Positions 37,308-46,727 of a stretch of 64,000 nucleotides of DNA are shown piece by piece (the first letter of the stretch is position 1; every line of letters begins with the position of its first letter). A model generated the notes under the pieces. It had not been told where the DNA came from. It saw only the letters and a list, made by a program, of their open reading frames with translations, and did not search any database. The DNA comes from Tateyamaria pelophila (GTDB lineage Bacteria > Pseudomonadota > Alphaproteobacteria > Rhodobacterales > Rhodobacteraceae): NCBI RefSeq assembly GCF_019966495.1, contig NZ_JAIMIA010000010.1, forward strand, positions 22,206 through 86,205, in the 5' to 3' direction. Made by a program: the position numbers and the translations under genes.

Positions 37308-37808
37308 TTAGTTCAAAGATGGTTTATCAGCCGTTTCAGCCGACGCTTCCGCGGCTTGACGCTTCGCAATCTCATTGCGGTAAAGCGAAACAAAATCAAT
37401 CGTTTCAAGATTGAGAGGTGGGAAGCCCCCATCGCGGGTGATGTCGCTGACCACACGACGCAGGAACGGGAAAATCATCCGTGGGCATTCGATCAACAAG
37501 AACGGATGCATCTGAGCGTCTGGTACGTTGTCGATGAAAAAGAGACCGACATAGTCAACCTCAAGCACGAACAGAACGGCTTCGCTCTCCTTGTCTTTCG
37601 ACGTGACGTTCAGCTTGATCGAAGCTTCGTATTGCTTGTCCTGTGACCGCTTTTTCGCATCGAGGTTCACCTGAACCTGAACGTCGGGCTGCATTTCGGA
37701 CGTTGCACCCTTCTGCGCCACGATGTTTTCGAATGAAATATCGCGAATGAACTGTCCCAACACGCGCATTTGCGGTTGGGCGGGCGGGGTCGCTTGTTCT
37801 TCTGCCAT
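37308..37808 (-). CDS. secB: Protein-export chaperone SecB
   Basis: 166 residues from ATG 37808 (MAEEQATPPA), with GGAG nine bases upstream; a TTG at 37823 is also in frame. FIRDISFENIVAQKG, VNLDAKKRSQDKQYEASIKL and ECPRMIFPFLRRVVSDITRDGGFPPL are the SecB signatures. It keeps preproteins unfolded for SecA. It lies downstream of fxsA on the same strand. Confidence 0.96.
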   Translation of the reverse strand: MAEEQATPPAQPQMRVLGQFIRDISFENIVAQKGATSEMQPDVQVQVNLDAKKRSQDKQYEASIKLNVTSKDKESEAVLFVLEVDYVGLFFIDNVPDAQMHPFLLIECPRMIFPFLRRVVSDITRDGGFPPLNLETIDFVSLYRNEIAKRQAAEASAETADKPSLN

Positions 37809-37868
37809 TGTGAAATTCTCCAAGGGGCATTCAAATTTGGTGTCTGGTAACAGCTTGGCGACCGGGCC

Positions 37869-38348
37869 TCAATCCTTCGTCCAACCGGACGGACCCCGGT
37901 TTTCATTCGATTCAGGCGGAACTTCGGAATATTCCGCGTCAATCACGTCAGATTGACGCTTTTGAGGGCCGCCCCCGGTCGAGAATGTCTGTACCTTCAC
38001 GCGTGCGCGCGCCCAGTTGAACACGGCCAGACGGACACTCGGTACCAAAAGCGCAAAACCGACGGCATCCGTAAAAAACCCTGGCGTCAGCAAAAGGGCG
38101 CCGGAAAACAGGATCATCGCACCATGTGCCAGTGCCTCGCTTGGATCGTTCATCTGTTCAAATGACGATTTTACGCGTGAAAGGGCCTCTAAACCTTGTT
38201 TCCGAACCAAATACGTCCCTAAAATCGCAGTAACCACCACAATCAAGAGTGTCGGTGCGAGACCAATCGCACCGCCAACCTGAATGAACAGAGCGATTTC
38301 GATCAATGGAACAGCGATAAACGCTATCAATAACCACATATGTGACAT
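37869..38348 (-). CDS. fxsA: FxsA-family membrane protein
   Basis: 159 residues from ATG 38348 (MSHMWLLIAFIAVPLIEIALF), with AAGGAAAGG directly upstream. Several hydrophobic helices, including GAMILFSGALLLTPGFFTDAVGFALLVP, match FxsA, named for relief of F exclusion of phage T7 in E. coli; its normal role is unknown. The C-terminal tail is hydrophilic and cytoplasmic. It is divergent from timA. Confidence 0.9.
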   Translation of the reverse strand: MSHMWLLIAFIAVPLIEIALFIQVGGAIGLAPTLLIVVVTAILGTYLVRKQGLEALSRVKSSFEQMNDPSEALAHGAMILFSGALLLTPGFFTDAVGFALLVPSVRLAVFNWARARVKVQTFSTGGGPQKRQSDVIDAEYSEVPPESNENRGPSGWTKD

Positions 38349-38455
38349 CCTTTCCTTAAGCTCATTCCAGAGCCACGGTGGACTTGATGCCACCTACCAC
38401 CTACATAAGAGCACTGACAGGGTGATGCCACCCAAGCCCGCATAATGAGGTATGA

Positions 38456-39115
38456 ATGAACTCTCCGCTGATTCAGTTGTTGGTCCTGGCCGGGATCGCC
38501 GTCTTCTTAATCTTGCGCCTGAAAAACGTGCTGGGCACAAGGGACGGGTTCGAACAACCACCCGTTCCGAAAAACGAGTCCAGCCAGAAGGTGCGCCCTG
38601 ATCTGGAAGTGATCGAAGGGGGTCCGGATCTGGACATCACAGATCACGTTCCCGAAGACAGTGAAGCTGCCAAAGCGCTGGCTGCGATGAAACGCGCCGA
38701 GCCGTCCTTTCACGTCGCCGATTTTCTTCAGGGTGCGCGCGGTGCCTATGAGATGATCGTCATGGGGTATGAGCGCGGCGAACTGTCTGAAATTCAACCG
38801 TTCTTGTCCGAGGATATCTACGAGTCATTTGTCGATGGCGTCGCCGCCCGCGAAGATCAGGGTTTGACGATTGAATCTGACTTCATTGGAGTGCGCGAGA
38901 TCAAGTTGGTCGATGCGACATTTAACGATGCCACGAATGAGGCCGAATTGACGATTCGCTTTGTCGCCGAGTTGACCTCAGTCGTCCGCGATCAGGGCGG
39001 AGATATCATCGAGGGCAGCCCAACTGAGGCCAAAAAGCAGAAAGACACCTGGTCTTTTGCTCGAAAAATGGGGGCTAACGACCCAAATTGGCTGTTGGTG
39101 GCTACAGACGCGTAA
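38456..39115 (+). CDS. Tim44-like domain membrane-anchored protein (TimA)
   Basis: 219 residues. One N-terminal helix (LIQLLVLAGIAVFLILRL) anchors the protein in the inner membrane. The C-terminal ~120 residues (FLQGARGAYEMIVMGYERGELSEIQPFLSEDIYESF...) form the Tim44/MBA1-like domain. Bacterial Tim44-like proteins such as TimA are linked to membrane protein handling. It sits in the conserved secB-fxsA-timA-mltA-smr neighbourhood. mltA starts within its last codons. Confidence 0.88.
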   Translation: MNSPLIQLLVLAGIAVFLILRLKNVLGTRDGFEQPPVPKNESSQKVRPDLEVIEGGPDLDITDHVPEDSEAAKALAAMKRAEPSFHVADFLQGARGAYEMIVMGYERGELSEIQPFLSEDIYESFVDGVAAREDQGLTIESDFIGVREIKLVDATFNDATNEAELTIRFVAELTSVVRDQGGDIIEGSPTEAKKQKDTWSFARKMGANDPNWLLVATDA

Positions 39116-40146
39116 TCCGGGCTGCCCTGGGTGCTTTTCTTGCGACCAGCCTCATGTCTCATGAGGCTGGTGCTGACGTGAAGTACACCGTTGTGGACTA
39201 TGCAGACCTTGACGGTTGGAAAGAGGATGACCATGCCGCCGCGCTCAAGGTCTTTCTCAACACATGCCAGGACATGAACGATCCCGACTGGACAGCGCTG
39301 TGTGCTCTGGCGAATGACGGACCGGACCCGCGTACATTTTTCGAACTGTTTTTTCGAGCGGTTTTGATTGAAGACAAGGCCGACCCGTTGTTTACCGGAT
39401 ATTTCGAACCGGAACTTGATGGCTCTTTGCGTCGGACCGATCGGTTTCGATATCCTGTTTACGCAATGCCCAGCGAAGCGCGCGTCTTGCGACCATGGTT
39501 ATCGCGCCGGGAAATTCTGGCAACGGATATTATGGCGGGTCGCGGCCTTGAGATTGCGTGGGTCGACGATCCGGTCGAGCTGTTTTTTCTTCAAATTCAG
39601 GGGTCTGGCCGTATTCGACTGCCCAACGGGCGCAATCTGCGGGTGGGATACGCGGGTGCGAACGGACATGAATACAGATCCATCGGAGCGGAATTGGTGC
39701 GACGCGGCGTCTATGAGCCGCATCAGGTCAGCGCGCAGGTCATCAAGAATTGGGTGCGGCGAAACCCGGCCGAAGGTGAAGAGTTATTGTTCCACAGCCC
39801 ATCCTACGTGTTCTTCCGTGAGGTCAGCGAAGTCCCGTCAGATCGCGGGCCTTTGGGGGCGATGAACCGATCTGTAACAACCCTGCGCTCTATCGCTGTC
39901 GATCCGGCCTTCGTGCCGCTCGGAGCTCCGGTTTGGCTTGAAAAAGACGGCGAGGTCCCGTTGCGCCGTCTGATGATCGCTCAGGACACCGGGTCCGCGA
40001 TCAAGGGCGCCCAGCGGGCGGATGTCTTTTTCGGAACCGGCGATGCAGCTGGCCGCAAAGCCGGGAAGCTGCGTGATCCCGGGCGGATGATGGTGCTTAT
40101 GCCGATCCAGCGCGCCTATGCCTTGCTGCCGGAAAACGCGATATGA
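39088..40146 (+). CDS. mltA: Membrane-bound lytic murein transglycosylase A
   Basis: 352 residues from a TTG at 39088; the true start may be a little further in, since no ATG lies near. RRVIRAALGAFLATSLMSHEAGA looks like a signal peptide without a lipobox. The MltA beta-barrel domain has FTGYFEPELDGS and FFLQIQGSGR, and the C-terminal 3D domain has AQDTGSAIKGAQRADVFFG with catalytic-type Asp residues. It cleaves peptidoglycan glycan strands. It overlaps timA by 28 bases and smr by four. Confidence 0.92.
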   Translation: MAVGGYRRVIRAALGAFLATSLMSHEAGADVKYTVVDYADLDGWKEDDHAAALKVFLNTCQDMNDPDWTALCALANDGPDPRTFFELFFRAVLIEDKADPLFTGYFEPELDGSLRRTDRFRYPVYAMPSEARVLRPWLSRREILATDIMAGRGLEIAWVDDPVELFFLQIQGSGRIRLPNGRNLRVGYAGANGHEYRSIGAELVRRGVYEPHQVSAQVIKNWVRRNPAEGEELLFHSPSYVFFREVSEVPSDRGPLGAMNRSVTTLRSIAVDPAFVPLGAPVWLEKDGEVPLRRLMIAQDTGSAIKGAQRADVFFGTGDAAGRKAGKLRDPGRMMVLMPIQRAYALLPENAI

Positions 40147-40733
40147 CCCGGCGGCGTCTGCGCCCCGAAGAGGAAGAGCTTTGGCGGAAAGTCACCGCCA
40201 ACGCCGAACGCCTGCATCCGGAAAAGCCCTTTGAGCCAAGCGATTTTGTCACACCAACACCCGCACCCAAAGCCAAAAGGCGTATATTTGACGCCGTTGA
40301 AAAAACCATTATCGGACCGGCAGAGAAACCCCGCACTCAAGTGAGCCTCACCCCACCCATCAGTGATCAAGTTGCCGGGGCACAGGTCAACATGGACCGC
40401 AAGGCTTATGGCAGGCTGCAACGCGGCAAGTTACGACCTGAGGGAAAGATCGATTTACACGGCATGACGCTGGATCGTGCACACCCCGCGCTGACCCGTT
40501 TTATCCTGAGCGCGCAGGGGCAGGGTAAACGTTTGGTCCTCGTGGTGACGGGCAAAGGCAAGCAGCGCGACGATGGCGGCCCAATCCCTGTGCGTTTTGG
40601 CGTTTTGCGCCATCAAGTGCCACAGTGGCTTGGCCTGCCGCCGCTGTCCTCGGCCATTTTGCAAGTGACGCAGGCACATGTGCGCCACGGCGGAAGCGGG
40701 GCCTATTATGTCTATCTACGCAAGAACCGGTAA
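40143..40733 (+). CDS. Smr-domain protein
   Basis: 196 residues. The C-terminal Smr domain shows KIDLHGMTLDRA (DxH motif), LVVTGKGKQ and a final VRHGGSGAYYVYLRK. Smr domains have nicking or RNA endonuclease activity in several proteins. The N-terminal ~85 residues are basic and of low complexity. The ATG overlaps the mltA stop (ATGA). Its 3' end overlaps that of the MFS gene by 18 bases. Confidence 0.9.
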   Translation: MTRRRLRPEEEELWRKVTANAERLHPEKPFEPSDFVTPTPAPKAKRRIFDAVEKTIIGPAEKPRTQVSLTPPISDQVAGAQVNMDRKAYGRLQRGKLRPEGKIDLHGMTLDRAHPALTRFILSAQGQGKRLVLVVTGKGKQRDDGGPIPVRFGVLRHQVPQWLGLPPLSSAILQVTQAHVRHGGSGAYYVYLRKNR

Positions 40734-41996
40734 GTCCGCGCGCGCCTTTCGGATGCCGATCCACATCACAACGCTCGTGAATACGAAATAGACGGCGACT
40801 CCGATATACTGCGTTGTCAGTGCCACATTGAAGTCGATCAATATGCCCGTCAGTCCCGGACCAATGGCCGACCCGAGCACCATGACTGCAGTCGCCATCG
40901 CCTTGATCGACCCAATATGTTGGGTGCCATAGAATTCAGCCCAGAACGCATTGGGCAATGTCGCGTTCATCCCTGTTGTCAGCGCCATAAAGACGAAGCC
41001 AATCGCCAGGTGGGGCAACGAGGTTGCGGTGGCGAAGATGAGAAAAGCCAAAATCATCGGCAATTGATAGAGCGGCATCAGCCGGGCGGTCCCAAATCGA
41101 TCCAGCGCGATACCTGACAGGATCATCGCGCCGATACCCATGACCGTATAAAGGGGAAACAGAGATACCAGCGACAGATGGGACCACCCCTTGATCTCGG
41201 CGAAATAGACCTGATGAAAGAAGAACGCCGTGTTGAATGCCGATGGGCCAAGGATGGCGGGCACCATGAACCAAAAGAGCGGATTATGTAATGTGGTGCG
41301 CCGGGTCCAATGCAGCCCTCGCATGCCGGTGCTTTGGTTTTCGGACGCCATCGATTGTGGCGTGCGTTCTGTGCGCAACAGGGCCAGCAAAACGGGAATG
41401 CCAATCAGGGCAACCACCGCGGCTCCTACCCAGAGCAACCGCCAGGGCCAGATCGTCAGCAACGCCACAAAGGCCAGCGGCAACACCGCTTCTCCGAGGG
41501 AAAACCCGAGGGTGGCGATGGCCAGAGCTTTGCCCCGTGTGGCGACAAACCAGCGTGCCATGGCGACAATGGCGATATGACTGCACATGCCCTGACCTGT
41601 CAGTCGCAATGCAAAGATTACGAAGGGCAGCAAAGCGGCATAGGGGTTGATGGCCATCGCAAGACAGGACGCTGCCAGGAGGGCCAGAACGAGAACGCCA
41701 AGGCTGCGCGCGCGCCACCGGTCCGTCAGACCGCCGGCCCAGATCATGACACCGGCGGAGGCGGTTGTGCCAATCGAATAGATGGCGCCCCAGCTGCCGT
41801 GTGATAGGTCGAAATCCGACTGTATTTGCGCGGCAAAGATCGAGATGAAATAGGTTTGGCCAAAAGACGACAAAAGCGTCAGCAAACCGCCTGCGGCCAA
41901 CCAGCGGCTGTTCTGGCTTAGAAATGCGGCCAGACGAGGCTGGGACGGGTGTGCCACGGCGGGGCTTTCGAGGATTGGGCTGCTGTAGAGCGTCAA
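40716..41996 (-). CDS. Major facilitator superfamily transporter
   Basis: Up to 426 residues; about twelve hydrophobic helices. MIWAGGLTDRWRARSLG between helices 2 and 3 is the MFS motif A. The first codon at 41996 is TTG; a GTG at 41957 (VAHPSQPRLAAF) is an equally good start and I cannot decide. The substrate is unknown; the sequence recalls the oxalate/monocarboxylate-type MFS branch. Confidence 0.85.
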   Translation of the reverse strand: MTLYSSPILESPAVAHPSQPRLAAFLSQNSRWLAAGGLLTLLSSFGQTYFISIFAAQIQSDFDLSHGSWGAIYSIGTTASAGVMIWAGGLTDRWRARSLGVLVLALLAASCLAMAINPYAALLPFVIFALRLTGQGMCSHIAIVAMARWFVATRGKALAIATLGFSLGEAVLPLAFVALLTIWPWRLLWVGAAVVALIGIPVLLALLRTERTPQSMASENQSTGMRGLHWTRRTTLHNPLFWFMVPAILGPSAFNTAFFFHQVYFAEIKGWSHLSLVSLFPLYTVMGIGAMILSGIALDRFGTARLMPLYQLPMILAFLIFATATSLPHLAIGFVFMALTTGMNATLPNAFWAEFYGTQHIGSIKAMATAVMVLGSAIGPGLTGILIDFNVALTTQYIGVAVYFVFTSVVMWIGIRKARADLPVLA

Positions 41997-42089
41997 AAAA
42001 GGCGCTGCAGGGTTGATTCCATTGCTCGATCTTTGCGCCCATCAGCCCGACATGAAAAGCCCGGCGGACCGGAAATCTCCAAGGTCAGG

Positions 42090-42120
42090 GCATTTGGCCC
42101 ATCAATTTCGGGCCAAATGC
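42090..42120. repeat. Perfect inverted repeat downstream of hslU
   Basis: GCATTTGGCCC, a nine-base loop, and GGGCCAAATGC: an 11-bp perfect stem five bases beyond the hslU stop. There is no T-tract on either side. It may stabilise or terminate the hslU transcript. Confidence 0.5.
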
Positions 42121-42125
42121 AACTG

Positions 42126-43433
42126 TCAGAGCACGTAGCGGCTGAGATCTGTGGATTTCGCCAGTTCGCCCAGATGCTGTTCGACAAAGGCGGCATCCAC
42201 GGTAATGGATTCGCCCTCGCGGTCCGGGGCGTTGAAAGACAGCTCTTCGAACACGCGTTCCAGAACCGTGTACAGGCGTCGTGCCCCGATGTTTTCAACC
42301 GACAGATTGACCTCTGCCGCGATGCGGGCCAGGGCACGGATGCCATCGGTTTCAAACGTGACAGTCACGCCTTCGGTCGCCATCAGCGATGAATACTGCA
42401 AGGTCAACGCGTTGTCTGTTTCCGTCAGGATGCGAACAAAGTCGTCTTCGGTGAGGGCGCGCAACTCAACCCTGATCGGCAATCGTCCTTGCAATTCAGG
42501 CAGCAGGTCTGACGGTTTGGCGATATGGAACGCCCCGGAAGCGATAAACAGGATATGGTCCGTTTTGACCGGCCCGTGTTTTGTGCTCACGGTTGTACCT
42601 TCGATCAGCGGCAACAGATCGCGCTGCACGCCTTCGCGGCTGACATCGCCACCGCGCGCGTCAGATCGGGCGCAAACCTTGTCGATCTCATCCAGAAAGA
42701 CGATTCCGCTTTCCTGAACGGCCTCCAGCGCGCTTTTGGTCACGGTCTCATCATCCAGCAGCTTGTCGGCCTCTTCGCCGATCAGCACATCATAGCTTTG
42801 CGCGACGGTCAGCCGTTTGCGAACGGTACGCCCTCCCATGGCTTTGCCAAAGATTTCGCCCAGGTTCATCATGCCCATGTTTCCGCCGGGTTGGCCGGGA
42901 ATATCCATGGTGGGGAACGGGTTGGACGTATCGGCGACGTCCAGTTCGATAACGGTATCGTCCAACTCTCCCGAGCGAAGCTTTTTGCGGAACATCTCGC
43001 GGGTACCATCGCGGGCATCCGTACCTGCGATAACGTCGATCACACGCTCTTCGGCAGCTTTCTTGGCGTTTGCCTTGACGTCTTCGCGCATGTGGTCGCG
43101 GGTCATCGTGATGGCGCTGTCGACCAGATCGCGAATGATCTGCTCCACGTCGCGCCCGACATAGCCGACTTCTGTGAACTTCGTCGCCTCAACCTTGAGG
43201 AACGGCGCGCGGGCCAGTTTTGCCAAACGGCGGCTGATTTCGGTTTTGCCAACGCCGGTGGGGCCGATCATGAGGATGTTCTTGGGGAAAACCTCGTCTC
43301 GCAGGTCATCAGACAGTTGCTTGCGCCGCCAGCGACTGCGCAAGGCCACGGCAACGGCGCGCTTGGCGTCGGCCTGTCCAATAATGAACCGGTCGAGTTC
43401 CGAGACGATTTCACGAGGGGTCAGGTCAGTCAC
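42126..43433 (-). CDS. hslU: HslU, ATPase subunit of the HslUV protease
   Basis: 435 residues from GTG 43433. [29 protein letters not shown] opens the protein, Walker A is [10 protein letters not shown] (~57-66), and [15 protein letters not shown] is the pore region (GYVG). Walker B ([11 protein letters not shown]) and the C-terminal peptide ending LSRYVL, which docks into HslV, are present. It unfolds substrates for HslV. Upstream are 203 bases with no gene, then a membrane protein gene separates it from hslV, which is unusual. Confidence 0.97.
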   Translation of the reverse strand: MTDLTPREIVSELDRFIIGQADAKRAVAVALRSRWRRKQLSDDLRDEVFPKNILMIGPTGVGKTEISRRLAKLARAPFLKVEATKFTEVGYVGRDVEQIIRDLVDSAITMTRDHMREDVKANAKKAAEERVIDVIAGTDARDGTREMFRKKLRSGELDDTVIELDVADTSNPFPTMDIPGQPGGNMGMMNLGEIFGKAMGGRTVRKRLTVAQSYDVLIGEEADKLLDDETVTKSALEAVQESGIVFLDEIDKVCARSDARGGDVSREGVQRDLLPLIEGTTVSTKHGPVKTDHILFIASGAFHIAKPSDLLPELQGRLPIRVELRALTEDDFVRILTETDNALTLQYSSLMATEGVTVTFETDGIRALARIAAEVNLSVENIGARRLYTVLERVFEELSFNAPDREGESITVDAAFVEQHLGELAKSTDLSRYVL

Positions 43434-43636
43434 ATTGAAGCCGATCTTGTTACTAAAGTGCGCACCCTACCTATGCCAAATTTGTCGAAACACAACCGTA
43501 TGAGGTCCAATTGGCTGGCAAGAAATTCATCCGACTGTCGCCAGACGGCCAGAGCCGTCCCGGTTTTGGGTACAGCATGGCGGGTGGTGCGGTGCGATTT
43601 TCTTCAGCGCAAGGCAGGTGCGCGTATCGGGCGAGA

Positions 43637-44698
43637 TCAGACAGATGGCGGAAATCTGTGTATTGGGACAAAGCCGGGCAGGGCGCGCAACAGTCGCGCG
43701 CGTATGTTTTCCCAGCGGGCCCCCAAAAAGACGAGGAACGCGCCAAGGAAGAACACCGTGAAAACTTCGCTTTCGCCTTCCAGGACGGTTGAAGACAAAA
43801 CAACGATGTAGCCGATGGCCGCGATCAGAAACGAACGCCGGTCTATGATGATCGCAATAATGGCAAAACCGGTCATCACGGCGAGCAGTAGGGCATTTGA
43901 TCCCGAGTTTTCAGAGTTCAGTAATGTCAGGGCGAGGGTGTTCACAAGGGCAGGGGCCGCTACGACGTGCAGCCAGAAGCCATTTGCCGCACGTCGTGTC
44001 ACGCGGTGCGGGTCTGACATGTCGAACATCATCGCGATGATGAACACGATGAGTCCGATGCCAAGCGTGATGAACGCAAATGGCCCGTTTGCAGACAACA
44101 AGAACAGGTCACGGGTGTCTGTCGGTGCGCCGTTGCTGTTTCCAGCGATCAGGATCGACACGCCGAAGGCCATGACCGCGATAATTGCGAGGGCAAAGGG
44201 GACGCGGAAGCGAAACCAGTAGATCAGCATGGCAAGGGTAGCCAACAGGAAGGGCATGACAAGGCTGCTGTTGTCGCCCTGAGCAACCATGAAGATCTGT
44301 GCCAAACCTCCTGCAAAACCATATCCCGCGTTCGCGGCGAACATCAGCGACAATGCAATGGCCGGCGCGACCATCCTGCGTTTGCGGATGAAGTATTCAG
44401 ACAGCAACCAGACAACTGCCGCCCCGATCAGGCCGGAGGTGATCAGCCCGTTGCGGATATCGCCGCTGTCGATAGCGAAAAAGGTCACGACCCCGGCCCA
44501 TCCCGTACTCAGAATGACCAGACCAACGACGATGAAGATCTCGTTGAACCCCCGGAACAGCTCAAAGGGCTCATCACCGGGATCAAGGTCTTCACGCGCG
44601 CCGCGCCGACTGTCCGCAAGGGCCTTGAGGGAGGCGGCCTGCGCCTCTGTCAGAATGCCCGCTCCGACAGACGCGCGCAGATCATCCTTGTCGATCAT
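43637..44698 (-). CDS. Polytopic membrane protein between hslV and hslU, DUF2157-like N-terminus
   Basis: 353 residues. The first ~65 are hydrophilic and helical, with [14 protein letters not shown] resembling the N-terminus of DUF2157-type proteins. About ten hydrophobic helices follow to ~335. Its ATG overlaps the hslV stop (ATGA, 44695-44698), so it is translated together with hslV, and hslU follows 203 bases on. No catalytic motif is visible. A link to HslUV proteolysis is only suggested by position. Confidence 0.85.
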   Translation of the reverse strand: MIDKDDLRASVGAGILTEAQAASLKALADSRRGAREDLDPGDEPFELFRGFNEIFIVVGLVILSTGWAGVVTFFAIDSGDIRNGLITSGLIGAAVVWLLSEYFIRKRRMVAPAIALSLMFAANAGYGFAGGLAQIFMVAQGDNSSLVMPFLLATLAMLIYWFRFRVPFALAIIAVMAFGVSILIAGNSNGAPTDTRDLFLLSANGPFAFITLGIGLIVFIIAMMFDMSDPHRVTRRAANGFWLHVVAAPALVNTLALTLLNSENSGSNALLLAVMTGFAIIAIIIDRRSFLIAAIGYIVVLSSTVLEGESEVFTVFFLGAFLVFLGARWENIRARLLRALPGFVPIHRFPPSV

Positions 44699-45252
44699 TT
44701 CGTGATCTTTTCGACCGTCAGATTGCCATTGGTGTAGACGCAGATATCGGACGCGATGGCCATGGCGTCGCGCGCGATGGTTTCCGCATCCCGGTCGCTA
44801 TCCATCAAGCCGCGCGCCGCGGCCAAGGCGTAATTCCCGCCCGATCCGATGGCGGCCACGTCATGTTCTGGCTCCAGCACATCGCCGGCACCGGTGATGA
44901 CGAACAACTCGTCCCCATCGGTGACGATCAGCATCGCTTCGAGCTTTTGCAGATATTTGTCGGTCCGCCAGTCCTTGGCCAACTCGACGCTGGCGCGGGC
45001 CAACTGCCCCGGAGTCGCCTCCAGCTTGGTTTCCAGCCGCTCCAGCAACGTGAAAGCATCTGCCGTCGATCCGGCAAATCCAGCTACAACGTCGAACCCG
45101 CCGGGGGACAGACGGCGGACCTTACGTGCCGTGCCTTTGATGACCGTTTGACCCAGAGAGACCTGACCGTCGCCGGCAATCACAACCTCGCCCCCTTTTT
45201 TGACACCGATGATGGTGGTCCCGTGCCAGCCGGGAAAGTCGGATTTTGACAT
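44695..45252 (-). CDS. hslV: HslV, peptidase subunit of the HslUV protease
   Basis: 185 residues. The catalytic N-terminal Thr is exposed after removal of an 11-residue propeptide ([11 protein letters not shown], then TTIIGVKK with Thr12), longer than the single Met removed in E. coli. AGDGQVSLG and [13 protein letters not shown] are proteasome-fold blocks. It forms the double ring that HslU caps. A promoter with heat-shock-like spacing lies just upstream. Confidence 0.96.
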   Translation of the reverse strand: MSKSDFPGWHGTTIIGVKKGGEVVIAGDGQVSLGQTVIKGTARKVRRLSPGGFDVVAGFAGSTADAFTLLERLETKLEATPGQLARASVELAKDWRTDKYLQKLEAMLIVTDGDELFVITGAGDVLEPEHDVAAIGSGGNYALAAARGLMDSDRDAETIARDAMAIASDICVYTNGNLTVEKITK

Positions 45253-45277
45253 GATGCTACTCCTTGCTCTTGGGGTG

Positions 45278-45306
45278 TATATGCGTGTTTACCGTCACGG
45301 CTTCAA
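45278..45306 (-). promoter_or_regulatory. Probable promoter of the hslV cluster
   Basis: On the minus strand: TTGAAG (45306-45301), a 17-base spacer, CATATA (45283-45278), 26 bases before the hslV ATG. TTGAA with a CATATA-like -10 resembles alphaproteobacterial RpoH promoters as well as sigma-70 ones. Confidence 0.5.
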
Positions 45307-45320
45307 TCCGGCGTGAGGAT

Positions 45321-46316
45321 ATGTTCAAGTTGACCATGGTTTTTGGCATCACAGATCCACGGACGAAGCAGGCGCTGGGCGAATGGGCCGAGATCGCGCC
45401 TGACCTTGGTCTCGACCCCAGTCAGTTCCGCGCCAAGCTGATCTGGCAAAAGGACGAACCGACCCGAAACCATATCGTCATCCGATTGCGCGGCCCGCGT
45501 GTCCTGATCCTCAAACGAGCGTTTCTACGGCCGCCCGGAGACGATCCGACCCAGACAATCATCGCTCTGAAAAACGCCTTTGCGCGGCTGAAACCTTACC
45601 CAGCGGCGCATGCTCCGGAAGTTCTGTTTGCCAGCGGCGCCGGAGACTTGGTGATCATGGCAGAAGCTTCGGGAAAGACGTTGGACGACCATCTGCGGGG
45701 CGGCCGCGCGCACGCGCCGCTCTTGAAACGAACAGGGACTTGGCTGGCGGCTTTTCATGCAAGTTCCGAAACCGAAGAACGAACGTACCAACCGCGTTTC
45801 ATGGTGGGCCACTGCGAACGCATGGCCGATGAGGTCGAAGCGGGAAAGACATCTGTCGCGGATCCGGAACGCTTTATCACGTGCTGCCGGATGGTGCGTG
45901 AAAAGGCAAAATCCGCGTCGGACCGGAAAACCATATCGGCCACCAAGCACGGTGATTTTAATCTGCGCAACATTATTCTGGGGCCTGACGGGGAAACGGG
46001 TATTGACTTCAAACCTTTGTCCAATGCGCCCGTTGGGTTCGATATCGCGCGCATCCTCATGGATTACGCCGAATTGTTACAGCCGCCCGATGGTCTAGAG
46101 CCCGGCTGTGTGCTGACAGCTGCGACGATCGACGCTTTTTTTGGCGGGTATGATCTGGTCACACGCGACGATCCGGCGGTAGGTTTCCTGCCGTTTACGC
46201 AACTTTTGAATGATTGGAGATCAATACCGGTGGAGGCGCACCAACGCAGTTGGCGTCAGGCCGCGCGTTACAAGACTATCGTCGCATTGGCCCGGAATGG
46301 ATTTGGTGTGACATAG
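45321..46316 (+). CDS. APH-fold phosphotransferase family protein
   Basis: 331 residues from ATG 45321, with GTGAGGA just upstream. Brenner's motif KHGDFNLRNIIL with catalytic Asp, then GIDFKPL (metal-binding Asp), mark the aminoglycoside phosphotransferase/choline kinase fold. The substrate is unknown and antibiotic resistance should not be assumed. It is divergent from hslV, and its 5' leader overlaps the hslV promoter. Confidence 0.8.
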   Translation: MFKLTMVFGITDPRTKQALGEWAEIAPDLGLDPSQFRAKLIWQKDEPTRNHIVIRLRGPRVLILKRAFLRPPGDDPTQTIIALKNAFARLKPYPAAHAPEVLFASGAGDLVIMAEASGKTLDDHLRGGRAHAPLLKRTGTWLAAFHASSETEERTYQPRFMVGHCERMADEVEAGKTSVADPERFITCCRMVREKAKSASDRKTISATKHGDFNLRNIILGPDGETGIDFKPLSNAPVGFDIARILMDYAELLQPPDGLEPGCVLTAATIDAFFGGYDLVTRDDPAVGFLPFTQLLNDWRSIPVEAHQRSWRQAARYKTIVALARNGFGVT

Positions 46317-46346
46317 AAAAAGGCAGCCCGGCGTGGGACCGCCTTT
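46317..46346 (-). terminator. Terminator of the trxA operon
   Basis: AAAGGC (46319-46324) pairs with GCCTTT (46341-46346). On the minus strand the hairpin is followed by a T-run, so it fits the end of the long addBA-trxA transcript; it also lies right after the convergent phosphotransferase gene. Confidence 0.6.
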
Positions 46347-46367
46347 GAGAATGCGTTTGAAACAGGC

Positions 46368-46688
46368 TTAGATGGAGTCTTCGATCCAGCTTTGCAGAGC
46401 CGCTTTCGGTGCGGCACCTGCGCGGTTGGACACCACTTCGCCGTTTTTGAACAGGAACAGTGCCGGAATGCCACGCACACCCATCTGGGCAGGGGAGTTC
46501 GGGTTTTCGTCCACGTTCACTTTGACGATCTTCACTTTCCCTTCCATTTCAGCCGACAACTCTTCGAGCGCCGGGCCGATCTGTTTACAGGGGCCACACC
46601 ATTCGGCCCAGAAGTCCACCACAACGGGCACATCGGAATTTTTGACTTCGGCGTCAAAGGTTGCGTCGGTTACAGGCACGGTCGCCAT
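46368..46688 (-). CDS. trxA: Thioredoxin
   Basis: 106 residues from ATG 46688 ([11 protein letters not shown]). The active site WCGPCK has Cys31 and Cys34, and the cis-proline loop GIPALFLF is intact. It is a cytoplasmic disulfide reductase. It lies 39 bases after addA on the same strand, a pairing common in this group. Confidence 0.97.
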   Translation of the reverse strand: MATVPVTDATFDAEVKNSDVPVVVDFWAEWCGPCKQIGPALEELSAEMEGKVKIVKVNVDENPNSPAQMGVRGIPALFLFKNGEVVSNRAGAAPKAALQSWIEDSI

Positions 46689-46727
46689 TTTTTTTCTCCT
46701 GACAGGGATCAAGCGTAGGGGTCGAAC

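Noticed and set aside
43511..43792. Possible 93-residue gene between hslU and the membrane protein
   Set aside because: Half of it is antisense to the membrane protein gene, the protein has no motif, and the start lacks a ribosome site.
42525..43811. 428-codon open frame opposite hslU
   Set aside because: Antisense to hslU; composition is typical of a shadow frame.
45321..46316. Antibiotic-resistance aminoglycoside kinase
   Set aside because: Only the general APH fold is visible; the chromosomal housekeeping setting gives no sign of resistance function.
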